64,000 bases of DNA, from contig NZ_CP022203.1 of the NCBI RefSeq assembly GCF_002305895.1, positions 8,590,001 to 8,654,000 on the forward strand, given 5' to 3'. The notes beneath the pieces were generated by a model. That model was not told the origin of the DNA and did not search any database. It was given only the letters and a program-made list of their open reading frames with translations. Source of the DNA: Corallococcus macrosporus DSM 14697. Lineage in GTDB: Bacteria > Myxococcota > Myxococcia > Myxococcales > Myxococcaceae. The position numbers and the translations under genes are program-made. Numbering within the stretch: the first letter of the stretch is position 1; each line of letters begins with the position of its first letter. Below, in pieces: positions 39,185 through 48,235 of this stretch.

Positions 39185-39727
39185 TCAGCTCCATGCGATG
39201 TCGTACACCGCCTCCTCGCCCTCTCTGCGGACAATCCGGACCGAGGGGTGCTTCGCCCCGCTGGCCTCCAGCCCCGCGAGGAAGAGGCCCACGTAGAAGC
39301 CGGCGACCACCACGGGCCGGCAGGTCAGCGCGTACCGGGTGGGCCCGAGCTGCTCCATGTGCGTTTCCAGATAGTTGGTGCCCGTGCGCAGGTTGCGCGT
39401 CATCCGCGCCAGCATCCGCTGCGGGCCCAGGAGCCGCACCGTGCCCAGCAGCGCGTTGCCGATGAGCGTGGAGCTGAAGCCCTCCACGAAGCGCCGCCCC
39501 ACCACCGCGGCGGCCTCGTCCAGCGGCGCCTCCGGTGCCACGCGGGCCGCCGCCACCTTCAGCGCGGCCACCCAGACCGTCAACGGATAGGCCAGCGCCA
39601 GCGAGCCCCGGGCGTCGAGGCCCGCCTCGCGCAGCCGGCTCACACACGCGTCATCCAGGTCATCCCCCAGGGCGCGAATCAGCCCCTGGAAGCTCTGCTG
39701 GAATACAAGGGGTTCAGGATTTTCCAA
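39185..39727 (-). CDS. DUF2378/TIGR02265 myxobacterial protein
   Basis: A 180-residue protein with the Myxococcales-restricted TIGR02265/DUF2378 pattern: FQQSFQGLIRAL near the start, LREAGLD, YPLTVWVAALKVAA, and GRRFVEGFSSTLIGNAL with the G(R/H)xFxxGF block, then NYLETHMEQLGPTRY. Proteins of this family are numerous in myxobacteria and have no settled function. Its presence supports the assignment of the genome to this order. It is divergent from the reductase gene at 39954, with about 226 bases of shared upstream DNA. Confidence 0.85.
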   Translation of the reverse strand: MENPEPLVFQQSFQGLIRALGDDLDDACVSRLREAGLDARGSLALAYPLTVWVAALKVAAARVAPEAPLDEAAAVVGRRFVEGFSSTLIGNALLGTVRLLGPQRMLARMTRNLRTGTNYLETHMEQLGPTRYALTCRPVVVAGFYVGLFLAGLEASGAKHPSVRIVRREGEEAVYDIAWS

Positions 39728-39953
39728 GGCGCGGCAATGTATCGCCTGGATGACAGCGTCTCAACCGGGTGGGTCCTCCTGGCCCGGTGAATCGTCAACA
39801 CTTGCTCCGGTGTGCCGCGCGCGTGACGCATTCAACACGCCGGGCCCATCGGCGCTGGGCGCGCGCGACGCGGTGTGGTGAAGAGCCGACGGCCCGCGTC
39901 ACGTCACCGGGCGCGACTTCACGGCACCCCGCCTGCCTTTGCTGGAGCCCGTC

Positions 39954-40613
39954 ATGAACATGTCCCCTCGTCACCTCTTCGTCGCGGGCGCCACCGGCGC
40001 TACCGGCCGCAACGTGATGCGCCAGGCGATTGCGCGCGGCGTGCCCGCGACGGCGCACCTGCGGCCCAAGAGCGCGAGCAGCGAGCTGGCCCAGGGCTGG
40101 CCCCACAAGGCCGTGGTGGAGCTGACGGACAGCGAGGCACTGGTGGCGCAGCTTCGCGGCGCGGGGGCGACGACGGTGCTCCAGCTCATCGGCACCATGC
40201 GCAAGCGCTTCGGGACGGGTGACACCTACGAGACGAGCGACATCGGCACCACGCGGCACCTCGTGGAGGCGGCGAAGCGCACGGGCGTGGACCACCTGGT
40301 GCTGCTCAGCTCCGTGGGCGCGGGCCGGCCGGTGGGCGCGTACCTCAAGGCCAAGGCGGAGGCGGAGCGGCTGGTGCGCGAGAGCGGCATCCCGTGGACC
40401 CTCGTGCGCCCGCCCGCCTTCGAGGGTGAGTACCACCACGTCAGCCCCCTGCTGCGCGCCCTGACGAAGCTGCCTCCGCTGCGGGGCATGCGCCCCATCC
40501 ACCTGGACCAGCTCGCCGCCGTGCTGCTGCGCGTCTCCGAGAAGCGCGCGCCGCTGAACCAGGTGCTGGAGGGCGACACGCTCTGGGCCGAGGTCGCCGC
40601 CGCGGGCGCATGA
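39954..40613 (+). CDS. NmrA-like NAD(P)-binding oxidoreductase
   Basis: A 219-residue atypical SDR. The dinucleotide loop is FVAGATGATGRNVMR near the N-terminus. Other family blocks are TTRHLVEAAKRTGVDHLVLLSSVGAGRP and the YLKAKAEAERLVRESGIPWTLVRPP segment, in which Tyr and Lys occupy the usual catalytic spacing. Such proteins are redox sensors or isomerase/reductase-like enzymes. ATG 39954 is preferred to an upstream TTG at 39939. It lies upstream of a Fic gene remnant. Confidence 0.85.
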   Translation: MNMSPRHLFVAGATGATGRNVMRQAIARGVPATAHLRPKSASSELAQGWPHKAVVELTDSEALVAQLRGAGATTVLQLIGTMRKRFGTGDTYETSDIGTTRHLVEAAKRTGVDHLVLLSSVGAGRPVGAYLKAKAEAERLVRESGIPWTLVRPPAFEGEYHHVSPLLRALTKLPPLRGMRPIHLDQLAAVLLRVSEKRAPLNQVLEGDTLWAEVAAAGA

Positions 40614-40617
40614 GCTG

Positions 40618-40992
40618 GTGGACCACACCCTGGATGACGAGGGGCGCCTTTCCGTCACGGGAAAGACCCGTGGCCTCTACCGCTACGTGGACTTCACGCG
40701 GATGGCGGAGGACCTCTATCGCTGGACGGAGGAAACCATTCGGACGGAGTTTCGCGACGAGTTGGACTTCATCGTCCGGTACCGCAAAGCCAGGGAGAAG
40801 CTCGACAACCTCGTCGACATGCCCGACACCGCACGCAACCGCTTCGTCCAGTTCTGCCTCCAGAATGGAGGTCGCCTGTCGAAGGGCAAGCGGACCAGGT
40901 ACTTCAGCACCCTGACCGATGCCGAGATAAAGGCGCTGGAGAAGGTCGTCAGGGATGACCTGATGCCCCGCGACGGTCCTCGCGTGAAGTAA
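40618..40992 (+). pseudogene. Fic-family protein, C-terminal remnant
   Basis: The frame (124 codons from GTG) reads TRGLYRYVDFTRMAEDLY, NLVDMPDTARNRFVQF, LQNGGRLSKGKR and FSTLTDAEIKALE, which is the C-terminal region of Fic/DOC-type proteins (usual YRYFDATAQAEYLY ... VDMPDR ... LHQNGGRLSKRAR). The catalytic Fic loop HPFxxGNGR and the rest of the N-terminus are missing. It begins 4 bases after the reductase stop, so a deletion probably fused the two regions. It may still be translated, but AMP-transfer activity is not expected. Confidence 0.7.
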
Positions 40993-41078
40993 AGAGGGCG
41001 TGAGTCGAGCGCACCGGCAATCCCGGACGCCCGTACCGGGGGCGCCTGCCCCTCTTACCTCCAGGAGGACCTTCGGTG

Positions 41079-42293
41079 ATGGTGAAGGACGTGTCACACA
41101 AGTGGGAGTTCAAGGCGCGCTTTCGCCGTCACGCCTTTGGCTGGAAGTCGCAGCCAGCCATCACCCGCATCAAGCAGGCGGTGACGGAGATCAAGCAGGC
41201 CGCGAAGAAGGCCCCCGTGCTCGCGGCGGAGGGCGCGGTCCTCTTCCTTGAGCGCGTGTCCCCCGCGCTGGCGCACGTCGACAGCTCATCAGGCGCCATT
41301 GGCACGGCCGTCAACCACGCCATCAGCGAGCTCGTGCCCCTCATCGCGAGCGCGCCCGTGGACGCGGCGACTCGCGACGCGTGGCTGGAGCGGCTCTGGG
41401 AGGCCTACCAGGCTGACGACATCCCCTACATCGAATCGCTCGGCCACCACTGGGGCACGCTGTGCGCGGCGCCGGAGGTCGCCTCGGCCTGGGCCGACAG
41501 GCTCATCGGCACGGTGAGGCTGGCCTGGTCGCCTTCGTCCGACCTGCGCGGCTTCTTCAAGGGCACCACGAACTGCCTGAGCGCGCTCGTCGCCGCCGGG
41601 CGCCACGACGACGTGCTCGCGCTGCTCGAGCTGGCCCCGTACAGGATGTGGCATGACCGCCAGTATGGGGTGAAGGCGCTCGCGGCGCAGGGCCGGACGG
41701 AGGAGGCCCTTCGCTACGCCGAGGCCGAGCGGAATGACAGCCCCTACGCCGTGGCGCGCGCCTGCGAGGCCCTGCTGCTCGCCGAGGGGCGCGCCGAAGA
41801 GGCGTACCAGCGCCATGGCCTCCTCGCGAACCAGGGTGGCACCTACCTGGCGACCTTTCGCGCCGTCGCCAGGAAGTATCCACACAAGGCCGCGGGCGAG
41901 GTGCTCGCGGACCTCGTGCGCAGCACCCCGGGAGAGGAGGGCAAGTGGTTCGCGGCCGCGAAGGACGCGGGGCTGTACGAAGAGGCCCTCGGACTCGCGC
42001 GCCAGACGCCCTGTGACCCGAAGACGCTGACGCGCGCGGCCCAGGCCTTCGCGAAGACGCAGCCCGCCTTCGCCCTGGAAGCGGGCCTCCTCGCGCTCCA
42101 CTGGCTCGTGCAGGGCCATGGCTACGAGGTCACGAGCCTCGACGTATGCGACGCGTACCGGGCAACATGCGAAGCGGCGGAACAGCAGGGCGCCTCCGCT
42201 GGCGCGCGGGCCCGCATCCGGGCACTGCTCGCGGCGGGAGGACCGGGGCGGGACTTCGTGGCGGGGGCGCTCGCCAGTGAGCTGGCTTCGTAG
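41079..42293 (+). CDS. Conserved helical-repeat protein, unknown function
   Basis: A 404-residue cytoplasmic protein starting MVKDVSHKWEFKARFRRHAFGWKS, a highly conserved-looking N-terminus, followed by VLAAEGAVLFLERVSPALAHVDSSSGAIG and a series of TPR/SEL1-like helix pairs (EEALRYAEAERND, YEEALGLARQTP). ATG 41079 is chosen because AGGAGG lies 10-15 bases upstream; a GTG at 41076 adjoins it. Similar proteins occur in diverse Proteobacteria, but I know of no function. It converges with module B, and the 105-base gap between their stops shows no strong terminator. Confidence 0.75.
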   Translation: MVKDVSHKWEFKARFRRHAFGWKSQPAITRIKQAVTEIKQAAKKAPVLAAEGAVLFLERVSPALAHVDSSSGAIGTAVNHAISELVPLIASAPVDAATRDAWLERLWEAYQADDIPYIESLGHHWGTLCAAPEVASAWADRLIGTVRLAWSPSSDLRGFFKGTTNCLSALVAAGRHDDVLALLELAPYRMWHDRQYGVKALAAQGRTEEALRYAEAERNDSPYAVARACEALLLAEGRAEEAYQRHGLLANQGGTYLATFRAVARKYPHKAAGEVLADLVRSTPGEEGKWFAAAKDAGLYEEALGLARQTPCDPKTLTRAAQAFAKTQPAFALEAGLLALHWLVQGHGYEVTSLDVCDAYRATCEAAEQQGASAGARARIRALLAAGGPGRDFVAGALASELAS

Positions 42294-42398
42294 CGGCCCG
42301 AGACACCATGCAACGACGCCCCCGCTCCCCCATCGACCAGGTGCCCGCATGACGCTCCCCGAGCCACAGGCGGGTGGGCACACGAGGCGACACGCACC

Positions 42399-43166
42399 TC
42401 AGTCGGCGTCCATCCACGCGTCTTCACCCAGTGGCGTCCGGTGCGGCTCGCGTGCGAGTGACGGGATGTGGAGATAGTCCTCCTCGGTCTCCAAGCCGTT
42501 GCGCTCAGCCAGCCGCACCAGCGCCAGTCCCTCAAGAGAGAAGCTCCACTCGGTCGCGAGGAACTCCTCGGGGAAGGGGGCGGTCCGCGCCTGCGCCTCC
42601 AGCCGGTCCTTCCGCTCCGAGAGGAACACCCCGAGCGCCTGATTGAAGCCCTCCGAGTCCGCCTGAAGCAGGGCCCTGCACACGTCGAACCGCAGGTCCT
42701 CCGCGCCTCTCAGCGCGCGCTCGTAGCGCATGAGGAGGTCCTCGCAAGCCGCCACCGGCGCATCCAGCACGCCATGCTGGATGACGAACTCGACGAAGAG
42801 AAAGTCCTCCTCGTACTCCTCGCCCTGCGTCCAGGTCCGCCTCGCCCGCTGTGCAATCAGCGCCGCGCCGTGGAAGTCGCCGGCCCCCACCGCGTCGAAG
42901 AGGGGCCGCGAGCGGCTCAGCCGCAGGTCGGCGCTCCCAACCTCGCGCAGATGGTGCGCGAAGGCCCGGCCGCTCTGCTGGAGGCGCTGGAGGAAGGGCT
43001 CGGAGGTGCCCGTCAGGAAGAGCGCGCCGATGCCCGCGAGGCGGAGGTTGTCACAGAACGTCAGGATGTGACGCGCGCTCCCCGCCCTGCGGACGAGCAC
43101 CCGGCGCAGCGCCCGGTTCTGGTGCAGGGCGTTCTCGATGACAGCGGGCAGGAAGCGGGAGGCCAT
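42399..43166 (-). CDS. Imm49-family immunity protein
   Basis: A 255-residue all-helical protein with the Imm49 pattern: a long alpha region, ALLQADSEGFNQALGVFLSERKDRL, then FLATEWSFSLEGLALVRLAERNGL and DYLHIPSLA near the C-terminus (family form: ...LP...LALAALA...RG...DYLP..L). Imm49 proteins protect against polymorphic toxins in the recipient cytoplasm. The AHH toxin of module B already has an Imm11 partner, so this one is probably a second immunity gene from a lost or foreign toxin. It starts 34 bases after the KS-like stop. Confidence 0.68.
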   Translation of the reverse strand: MASRFLPAVIENALHQNRALRRVLVRRAGSARHILTFCDNLRLAGIGALFLTGTSEPFLQRLQQSGRAFAHHLREVGSADLRLSRSRPLFDAVGAGDFHGAALIAQRARRTWTQGEEYEEDFLFVEFVIQHGVLDAPVAACEDLLMRYERALRGAEDLRFDVCRALLQADSEGFNQALGVFLSERKDRLEAQARTAPFPEEFLATEWSFSLEGLALVRLAERNGLETEEDYLHIPSLAREPHRTPLGEDAWMDAD

Positions 43167-43200
43167 GGGCGCACCTCGGTGCGGGGAGGAGGGGCGGGCT

Positions 43201-44328
43201 TCAGGCCCCCGTGGAGTGAAGCCGGAGACAGCCCACGGCGCCCCAGGGGGAGCTGGAGACCACCAGGGACTGCGCGGTCCGGGAGTGCCCCCGGGTGAAG
43301 GCGTGGACCGACAGGCAGACCCCCAGCGCCCCGCTCGCGGCGCCGACGTCCCCGACGGAGACACAAGGGAGCTGGACGCCATGCGCGCCCAGCGCGTCTC
43401 CCAGGCGGACGAGCGCGGTTCCCCACTCCCGCGCGCGCCACTCCTCGCCGTTCAAGTCGGAGTAGAGGTCCCCCTCGAAGCGCGCCGGGACCGGGCCGCG
43501 CGCGAGCACCTCGCGGAGACAGGCCGCGAGCCCCGCCCCCTGGCTGACATGCCCCGCGTACAGGTGCAGGCGCTCCTCGGCGGTGGCCACGCCCGTCACC
43601 AGGGCAAGCGGCGCCGCGCCGCGCCTGCGTACCGCCTCCTCCTGTTCCAGGAGAAAGCACGCCCCGGCCTCGCCCGGCATCAGGCCCACCGGGTTGTCGC
43701 CCACCTTGAGCCGCCCCTCCTCGTCGAGCATCCGCAGCGCCTCCGGGTCCACCAACGAGTCGACCGCGAGCACGAGGACCCGCTCGAAGCCGGCCCGCCA
43801 CAGCTCGCCCGAGGCCTGCTGGACCGCGGTCGCCGTCCCCGCTGGCCCCTGGTCCACCACCCACACCTTCGCGTCGGGGAGGGCCAGCCCCAGCGCGTCG
43901 AGGAGCGGACGGAGGCAGTCCTCTCGGATGCCCTCCAGGCCATCGTCCCCCTCCAGCTCGAAGAGCCCATCATCCCGGGAAGGAATGACCATCAGTAGGC
44001 CCGCGCGGTCCCAGAACCTCGCGTCGGAGGGGCGCGGAAGTCCCGGCGTCTCCAGCACCTCACCGAGGCAACCGCGCGCCAGCCGCAGCCACCGCCCCAT
44101 CCCCACGAAGCCGTCCGTATAGCCCTGGATGGGATGCGCGGTGAGCGGCACGGTGTCCTGCGTCTCCGGCTCCAGCACCTGGAAGTGGCTCACCCTTCGA
44201 GGGCGGGAGATGCCCGCCCGGATGGCGGCGCACGACGCAGCGGCGCCGCGCCCCACCGACGTCACGGCCCCGATGGCGGTGATGACGCCGAGCACGTCTC
44301 GCGGTGGGGCCTCGCGTGGGGCGCTCAT
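43201..44328 (-). CDS. Beta-ketoacyl-synthase-like protein lacking the catalytic triad (T6SS module B)
   Basis: A 375-residue thiolase-fold protein, paralogue of the module A protein. The ketosynthase scaffold shows in VITAIGAVTSVGRGAAAS, VLVLAVDSLVDPEAL and GEAGACFLLEQEEA. Where KAS II has the Cys loop this reads DQGPAG, with no Cys. The DLNGEEWRAREW motif near residue 291 and VGDVGAASGA near 326 replace the two catalytic His blocks. The matching changes in both modules argue for selection of a non-catalytic role. It overlaps the HEAT gene by ATGA, so equal amounts of the two proteins are likely. Confidence 0.85.
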   Translation of the reverse strand: MSAPREAPPRDVLGVITAIGAVTSVGRGAAASCAAIRAGISRPRRVSHFQVLEPETQDTVPLTAHPIQGYTDGFVGMGRWLRLARGCLGEVLETPGLPRPSDARFWDRAGLLMVIPSRDDGLFELEGDDGLEGIREDCLRPLLDALGLALPDAKVWVVDQGPAGTATAVQQASGELWRAGFERVLVLAVDSLVDPEALRMLDEEGRLKVGDNPVGLMPGEAGACFLLEQEEAVRRRGAAPLALVTGVATAEERLHLYAGHVSQGAGLAACLREVLARGPVPARFEGDLYSDLNGEEWRAREWGTALVRLGDALGAHGVQLPCVSVGDVGAASGALGVCLSVHAFTRGHSRTAQSLVVSSSPWGAVGCLRLHSTGA

Positions 44329-45668
44329 GAAATCATCCACCCATCGAAGCCACGCGTGAGCCGCTCCAGCGACCGCGCCCTGGCGGCCCGGAGCCGCGCG
44401 CGCTGGTGTCCGCACCAGCCGCGGGGCTCCACCTGGCAGGCCCCTCGGCTCCTGACGGCCAACTCGAAGGCCAGCGCCGGACGGTGACGCATCGGCGCCA
44501 GGTGCAGGGCCTGGAGCAACGCCTCGGGCGTCCACGGCGCGCCAGCCCGGTAACGGCCCTCCGGGTCGAAGCGCTCGCGAGCCTGGGCCCACCACCGCGC
44601 CACCTCGGCCACGCGAACCTGGCCGGAGCGGTGCTCGGGCGGAGGCAGGAGGGAGGACACGGCTTCGGAAGGCGAAGCCACCTCGTCCTCGTCCTCATCC
44701 TCCGCGCGAATGAAGAGGTCCTCCGGGGGTAGACCGGTGATGACGGAGAAGGTTCGCAGGGCCAGCCACGCCACCTCCGGCGCCCGCGCCTTCAACACCT
44801 CCAAGGCCGCCTCCGCCGCCGCCATCCGGCCACTGAAGCCGAGCGCCCACAGGGCCTCCGCTCGCCGCTCGGGCCGGTCCAACGTCCGCACCAGCCGCTC
44901 CACGTCGGCGTGCCCCCCGCCAACCGCCAGCGCGAGCATCGCCAGGCGAGGCTCCGGTCCCTCTGTCGCGAGCGCCTGACAGGACTGCCAGGCCGCGCGC
45001 AGTCCACGGAGCAGCCCGGCTTCAATGGCGGCGTCACGCACACGGGGGCGGGGGTCCTCCAGCCCCTTGCGAAGCCACGCCGCCAGAACCGGCGGCTGCG
45101 TCACCCGGGCGGCGCGGAAGGCGGCGGCGAGGAGCGCTGGCTCCGTGTCCGCCAGGGCAAGGCGCTCCAGGAGTGGGCCCGCGTCGACCTGCCGGAAGGC
45201 GAGGACGTCGAGCAGCTCGGCCTGGAGCGCTGGCGCCAATCGCGGCAGCAGCTCGAGCAGCGCGGCGTCCAGCGCCGGGGGCTCGCCCAGCGCCAACGCA
45301 TGCCCCAGCCAGGGGCGCCGCGCTCCGTCCTCCTCCCACCGCGCCAGGACCAGCGCCTGCTCTCCAGCCGCGAGCAGCACGGAAGCGGCGGACACCACCC
45401 GCCCGGGCTCATCGTCCTCCAGCGCGGGCCGGAGCAGCCGGAGCGCGACGGGCGGCCCTCCCACCCGGAGCCCGTCCAGATGGGCTCGCAGCCGGGCCTC
45501 GTCGCCCGCTTCGACTTCAGACAGGGTGAAGTCAGAGGCGCCCATTGCCCGCGCTCGCTGTGCCCAGAGGAAGCTGGCCTCCTCCAGGTGCTCCGTGAGC
45601 ACGTCCCACAGCAGGGGCGGACGGCGCGGCGCGGTGCGAGCGGCGGATGGACGGAGGGCCGTGTTCAT
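44325..45668 (-). CDS. TIGR02270-type HEAT-repeat protein (T6SS module B)
   Basis: A 447-residue helical-repeat protein. The start LLWDVLTEHLEEASFLWAQR and the successive Ala/Leu-rich repeats (SAASVLLAAGEQALV, LLAAAFRAARVTQPP, VRDAAIEAGLLRGL, EALWALGFSGRMAAAEAAL) match the module A HEAT protein. An acidic stretch (EDEDEDEVASPSE) comes before the C-terminal part, as in module A. It overlaps both Imm11 (ATGA) and the KS-like gene (ATGA). It is probably a scaffold for effector assembly. Confidence 0.82.
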   Translation of the reverse strand: MNTALRPSAARTAPRRPPLLWDVLTEHLEEASFLWAQRARAMGASDFTLSEVEAGDEARLRAHLDGLRVGGPPVALRLLRPALEDDEPGRVVSAASVLLAAGEQALVLARWEEDGARRPWLGHALALGEPPALDAALLELLPRLAPALQAELLDVLAFRQVDAGPLLERLALADTEPALLAAAFRAARVTQPPVLAAWLRKGLEDPRPRVRDAAIEAGLLRGLRAAWQSCQALATEGPEPRLAMLALAVGGGHADVERLVRTLDRPERRAEALWALGFSGRMAAAEAALEVLKARAPEVAWLALRTFSVITGLPPEDLFIRAEDEDEDEVASPSEAVSSLLPPPEHRSGQVRVAEVARWWAQARERFDPEGRYRAGAPWTPEALLQALHLAPMRHRPALAFELAVRSRGACQVEPRGWCGHQRARLRAARARSLERLTRGFDGWMIS

Positions 45669-46264
45669 TCCCTTGGCTCGTCGCTGAAGCGCAGCTCCGT
45701 CCAATGGACGTTGGTGAGCTTCCGGTCATACAGCTCCCGCGCCAGCTCGCGTCCAATGACATACTCGGCCGGGTCCCCCTCCACACGGAAGAGCTGGGGC
45801 GCGCGCTGCATCTTCGCGCGGTCCAGGACGTACTCGCGAACGCGGAGGATTTTCTTGGGGGCCTTCGTGCTCCAGCCGATGTCACTCGCCTCGAGGTCGA
45901 GGCAGTCGAAGGTGCCTATTGGATTGATGATGGTGTAATCGTCGCTGTAGGGGCGATTGCGGTGGTCGTAAATCGTGACGGGGAGATATTCAATCTCGTT
46001 CGTGCAGTGTTTCTGGATGGCCTCCTTGAACGCGGAGGAGACAATCAGCATGCTCCTTCCGTTGCCAATCAGCGCCGACAGCTTGATACCTGGGTGCTCC
46101 GGGCTCATGGGGAGGCGGGCGTCCTTCGGATAGATGGAACCCAACCGCTCGCCGAGGTGGGTGGCATAGGACTTGCCCTCAATCCCCTCGACGAACTGGG
46201 TGAGGAAGCAGAGGTCCCGGTTGTTGGCGTTTCCCATCGTTTCGAGCAGGCGGAATCGCATCAT
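45665..46264 (-). CDS. Imm11-family immunity protein, partner of the AHH toxin
   Basis: A 199-residue protein of the Imm11 (formerly DUF1629) family. Recognised blocks are SALIGNGRSMLIVSSAFKEAIQKH, YTIINPIGTFDCLDLEASDI, RVREYVLDRAKM, LFRVEGDPAEYVIGRELARELYDR and a final TELRF. It starts 33 bases after the AHH toxin stop and is translationally coupled to the HEAT gene. Base composition is a little less GC-rich than the delivery genes, as is the toxin, suggesting that toxin and immunity are the exchangeable part. Cytoplasmic location fits a nuclease inhibitor. Confidence 0.85.
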   Translation of the reverse strand: MMRFRLLETMGNANNRDLCFLTQFVEGIEGKSYATHLGERLGSIYPKDARLPMSPEHPGIKLSALIGNGRSMLIVSSAFKEAIQKHCTNEIEYLPVTIYDHRNRPYSDDYTIINPIGTFDCLDLEASDIGWSTKAPKKILRVREYVLDRAKMQRAPQLFRVEGDPAEYVIGRELARELYDRKLTNVHWTELRFSDEPRE

Positions 46265-46297
46265 TCGTCAGTCTCTTGAAAGGTGAGGTGCCCCGGC

Positions 46298-47185
46298 TCA
46301 CGGCGGTGGGCCCGTCAGCATGTCCACGCCCTTGTTCCGGCCCCCACTGAGAAATTCGTGGGGGATGTCCTCCAGCGCATCTCCCGCCATGGTGCCAGCC
46401 TTCATGGCCTCGCCAGCCGCGATGATCTGCGGTTGGACCTCCATTGAAAGCAACTCCACTGCCTCCCGCGTGGCCTGGTATTCCGGGACCTCATGCTCAG
46501 CGGCGGCCTTCTTGACCCAGGAGAAGCGCTTCCTCAGCTCCCTCTTGATGTACTCGCTATAGATCGCGTGGTGGAAATGGAGTGGCGTTCTACGGTGCAG
46601 AGGCAACCCCAGCGCCACTGCGGCGTACTTCACCATCGGGAGGATGATCATGTTGAGCTGACTGTTGAGATTGTAGCCCTCCCGCATCAGCCCTGAACGG
46701 ACAATCAATGGCACCCGGCCCCTGGGCTCGATGCCCTCGCCCGCTTCAGCCACCACGGCCTGGAGCTCCGCGTTGGCCACGATGTGATGAGCCTCATGGT
46801 AGAAGGGCGTCCGCGCGTGGGTCTCAAAGTTCCCGTCGGCCGTGAGGTCCCAGGCCCCCACGGTGTCGGGCTGTCTGTCGGCATCCGCCGGCCACGTGTA
46901 CTTCGCCGGGTTCTGCTGTGCCTTCAGCCGGGCCTGATGGCGGTGGCTGCATGGGTTGCTCGGGGTGTATGCGCTGATGTGCCGGTTGACGCAGCCATGC
47001 GCGTGGTCGTCGGAGATGTAGGAGCCCTCCCAGGAGTGGGGTGACGGCGGGGGCTTCGGCTTCTTCACGGCCGTGCCCTTCTTGTCCGCCGCCCCTCCTA
47101 CGCTGTGCCTCTTGCGGACCTTCGTCCTGAGCGGAGCCTTCTTGACCGTTCGTTTCCTGGTCGAGGTCCGCGGCATGTTCACCAT
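46298..47185 (-). CDS. AHH-family nuclease toxin
   Basis: A 295-residue toxin. The N-terminal 50 residues are Lys/Arg/Pro-rich, a likely loading or linker region. The nuclease domain has YHEAHHIVANAE with AHH at residues 132-134, GYNLNSQLNMIILP near 170-183 and PLHFHHAIYSEYI near 201-213, the pattern of the AHH subgroup of HNH/EndoVII nucleases. ATG 47185 is preferred because GGAGG lies 5 bases upstream; ATG 47197 is also in frame. It lies between the DUF6484 gene and the Imm11 gene and should ride on the DUF4150 spike tip as a separate polypeptide. Confidence 0.85.
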   Translation of the reverse strand: MVNMPRTSTRKRTVKKAPLRTKVRKRHSVGGAADKKGTAVKKPKPPPSPHSWEGSYISDDHAHGCVNRHISAYTPSNPCSHRHQARLKAQQNPAKYTWPADADRQPDTVGAWDLTADGNFETHARTPFYHEAHHIVANAELQAVVAEAGEGIEPRGRVPLIVRSGLMREGYNLNSQLNMIILPMVKYAAVALGLPLHRRTPLHFHHAIYSEYIKRELRKRFSWVKKAAAEHEVPEYQATREAVELLSMEVQPQIIAAGEAMKAGTMAGDALEDIPHEFLSGGRNKGVDMLTGPPP

Positions 47186-47254
47186 GACTGCCTCCATGAG
47201 CACCGCGGCGCCCCGGGCCCTACCCCCTGCGCCAGCGACCTCCAGCGCGCCTGC

Positions 47255-47770
47255 TCAGTTGACCTGGACCTTCCCACCCTTGATGCGCTGCACCTGCTCC
47301 GCCTCGGTCTGGATGTTGACGCCACGCAGGATGACGTCCCCGTTGCGGCGCAGGGTGAGGCTCGCCTTCCCGCACTTGAGCGTGACTTCTTCCCGCGCCT
47401 CGAGCCGCACCTGCTTGCCATCCACCCGGGCTTCCCGAGGCCCGGCGCCCAGCGAATCAAGCAGGGCCTCCGTGAGCGGCGCGGAGAGGCTGCGCTGGAG
47501 GAGCCCGACGAGGACAGGCAGGGACGGGTCCCCGTTCTCGAAGAGCAGGAGCGCGCCCTGTCGCGCCACCGAAGCCCGCCGGATGACCTCCGAAGCCAGG
47601 ACCACCGTGGTGCGCGCCAGGAGCGGACCGCGCCGGTTGCCCTTGAAATCGACCCACAGCGCTCCGTCCGCGCTCGCCCCCGCCACCCACCCGACTCGCG
47701 GCGCGAGGATGGGCTCTTCGGAGACCATTGGTCCGGCGTGGGGCTTGCCACTGCGATTGGACGCATCCAT
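47255..47770 (-). CDS. DUF6484-like T6SS accessory protein
   Basis: A 171-residue protein with PRVGWVAGASADGALWVDFKGNRRGP and LARTTVVLASEVIRRA, then VLLFENGDPSLPVLVGLLQ, the pattern of DUF6484 proteins, which resemble the gp5/VgrG OB-fold region. The second half (VRLEAREEVTLKCGKASLTLRRNGDVILRG) is the beta-helix-like needle tail seen at the end of VgrG proteins. It probably joins spike and cargo. It starts 3 bases after the DUF4150 stop. Confidence 0.72.
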   Translation of the reverse strand: MDASNRSGKPHAGPMVSEEPILAPRVGWVAGASADGALWVDFKGNRRGPLLARTTVVLASEVIRRASVARQGALLLFENGDPSLPVLVGLLQRSLSAPLTEALLDSLGAGPREARVDGKQVRLEAREEVTLKCGKASLTLRRNGDVILRGVNIQTEAEQVQRIKGGKVQVN

Positions 47771-47773
47771 GGC

Positions 47774-48235
47774 TCAGCGCTCTTTCCCACAGGTGTCGCA
47801 GGGACGTTTCTCGGGTGGCACGCCGAGCCCGGCGACGGGTGGCTGCATCAGCGGCGTGGGAGGCGTGTTCCTGTCGTTGTGCAACATGAGGTCGAAGGCG
47901 CGCGCCACGCTCTTGCCCTCGAACTGCACATCGAAGGAGAAGTTGACGAACTCGGCCTTGCCCCGGGTCGTCCCTGAAACCACGCCTCCCACCGAGCCCG
48001 CCTCGTCACCGGTGCTCGTGCTGAAGTTCGAATCCCTCACACAAACCGGGTTGCCTTCCACGGAGACCTTCTTGCTCCCCTGTTCGGTATCCGCGGACCT
48101 GGCGACGTTTGGATAGGGGATGGGCACCGGCCCCGCTGGGCCTGGCGTCTTGCACACGTCTGGGAAGGCGACGGTGACACCCTTGGAGTCCTTGGTGACA
48201 ACCGACATCTTGTTCACGCCAACGGTATTGGCCAT
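47774..48235 (-). CDS. PAAR-like DUF4150 protein (T6SS module B)
   Basis: A 153-residue stand-alone spike-tip protein. It shares with the module A effector the blocks VAFPDVCKTPGPAGPVPIPYPN, STSTGDEAGS and VQFEGKSVARAFDLMLHN, and ends with a Cys pair (CDTCGKER). Unlike module A, no toxin domain is fused; the AHH toxin is encoded two genes downstream. It is the first gene of the module B operon. The upstream 940 bases hold no other gene. Confidence 0.88.
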   Translation of the reverse strand: MANTVGVNKMSVVTKDSKGVTVAFPDVCKTPGPAGPVPIPYPNVARSADTEQGSKKVSVEGNPVCVRDSNFSTSTGDEAGSVGGVVSGTTRGKAEFVNFSFDVQFEGKSVARAFDLMLHNDRNTPPTPLMQPPVAGLGVPPEKRPCDTCGKER

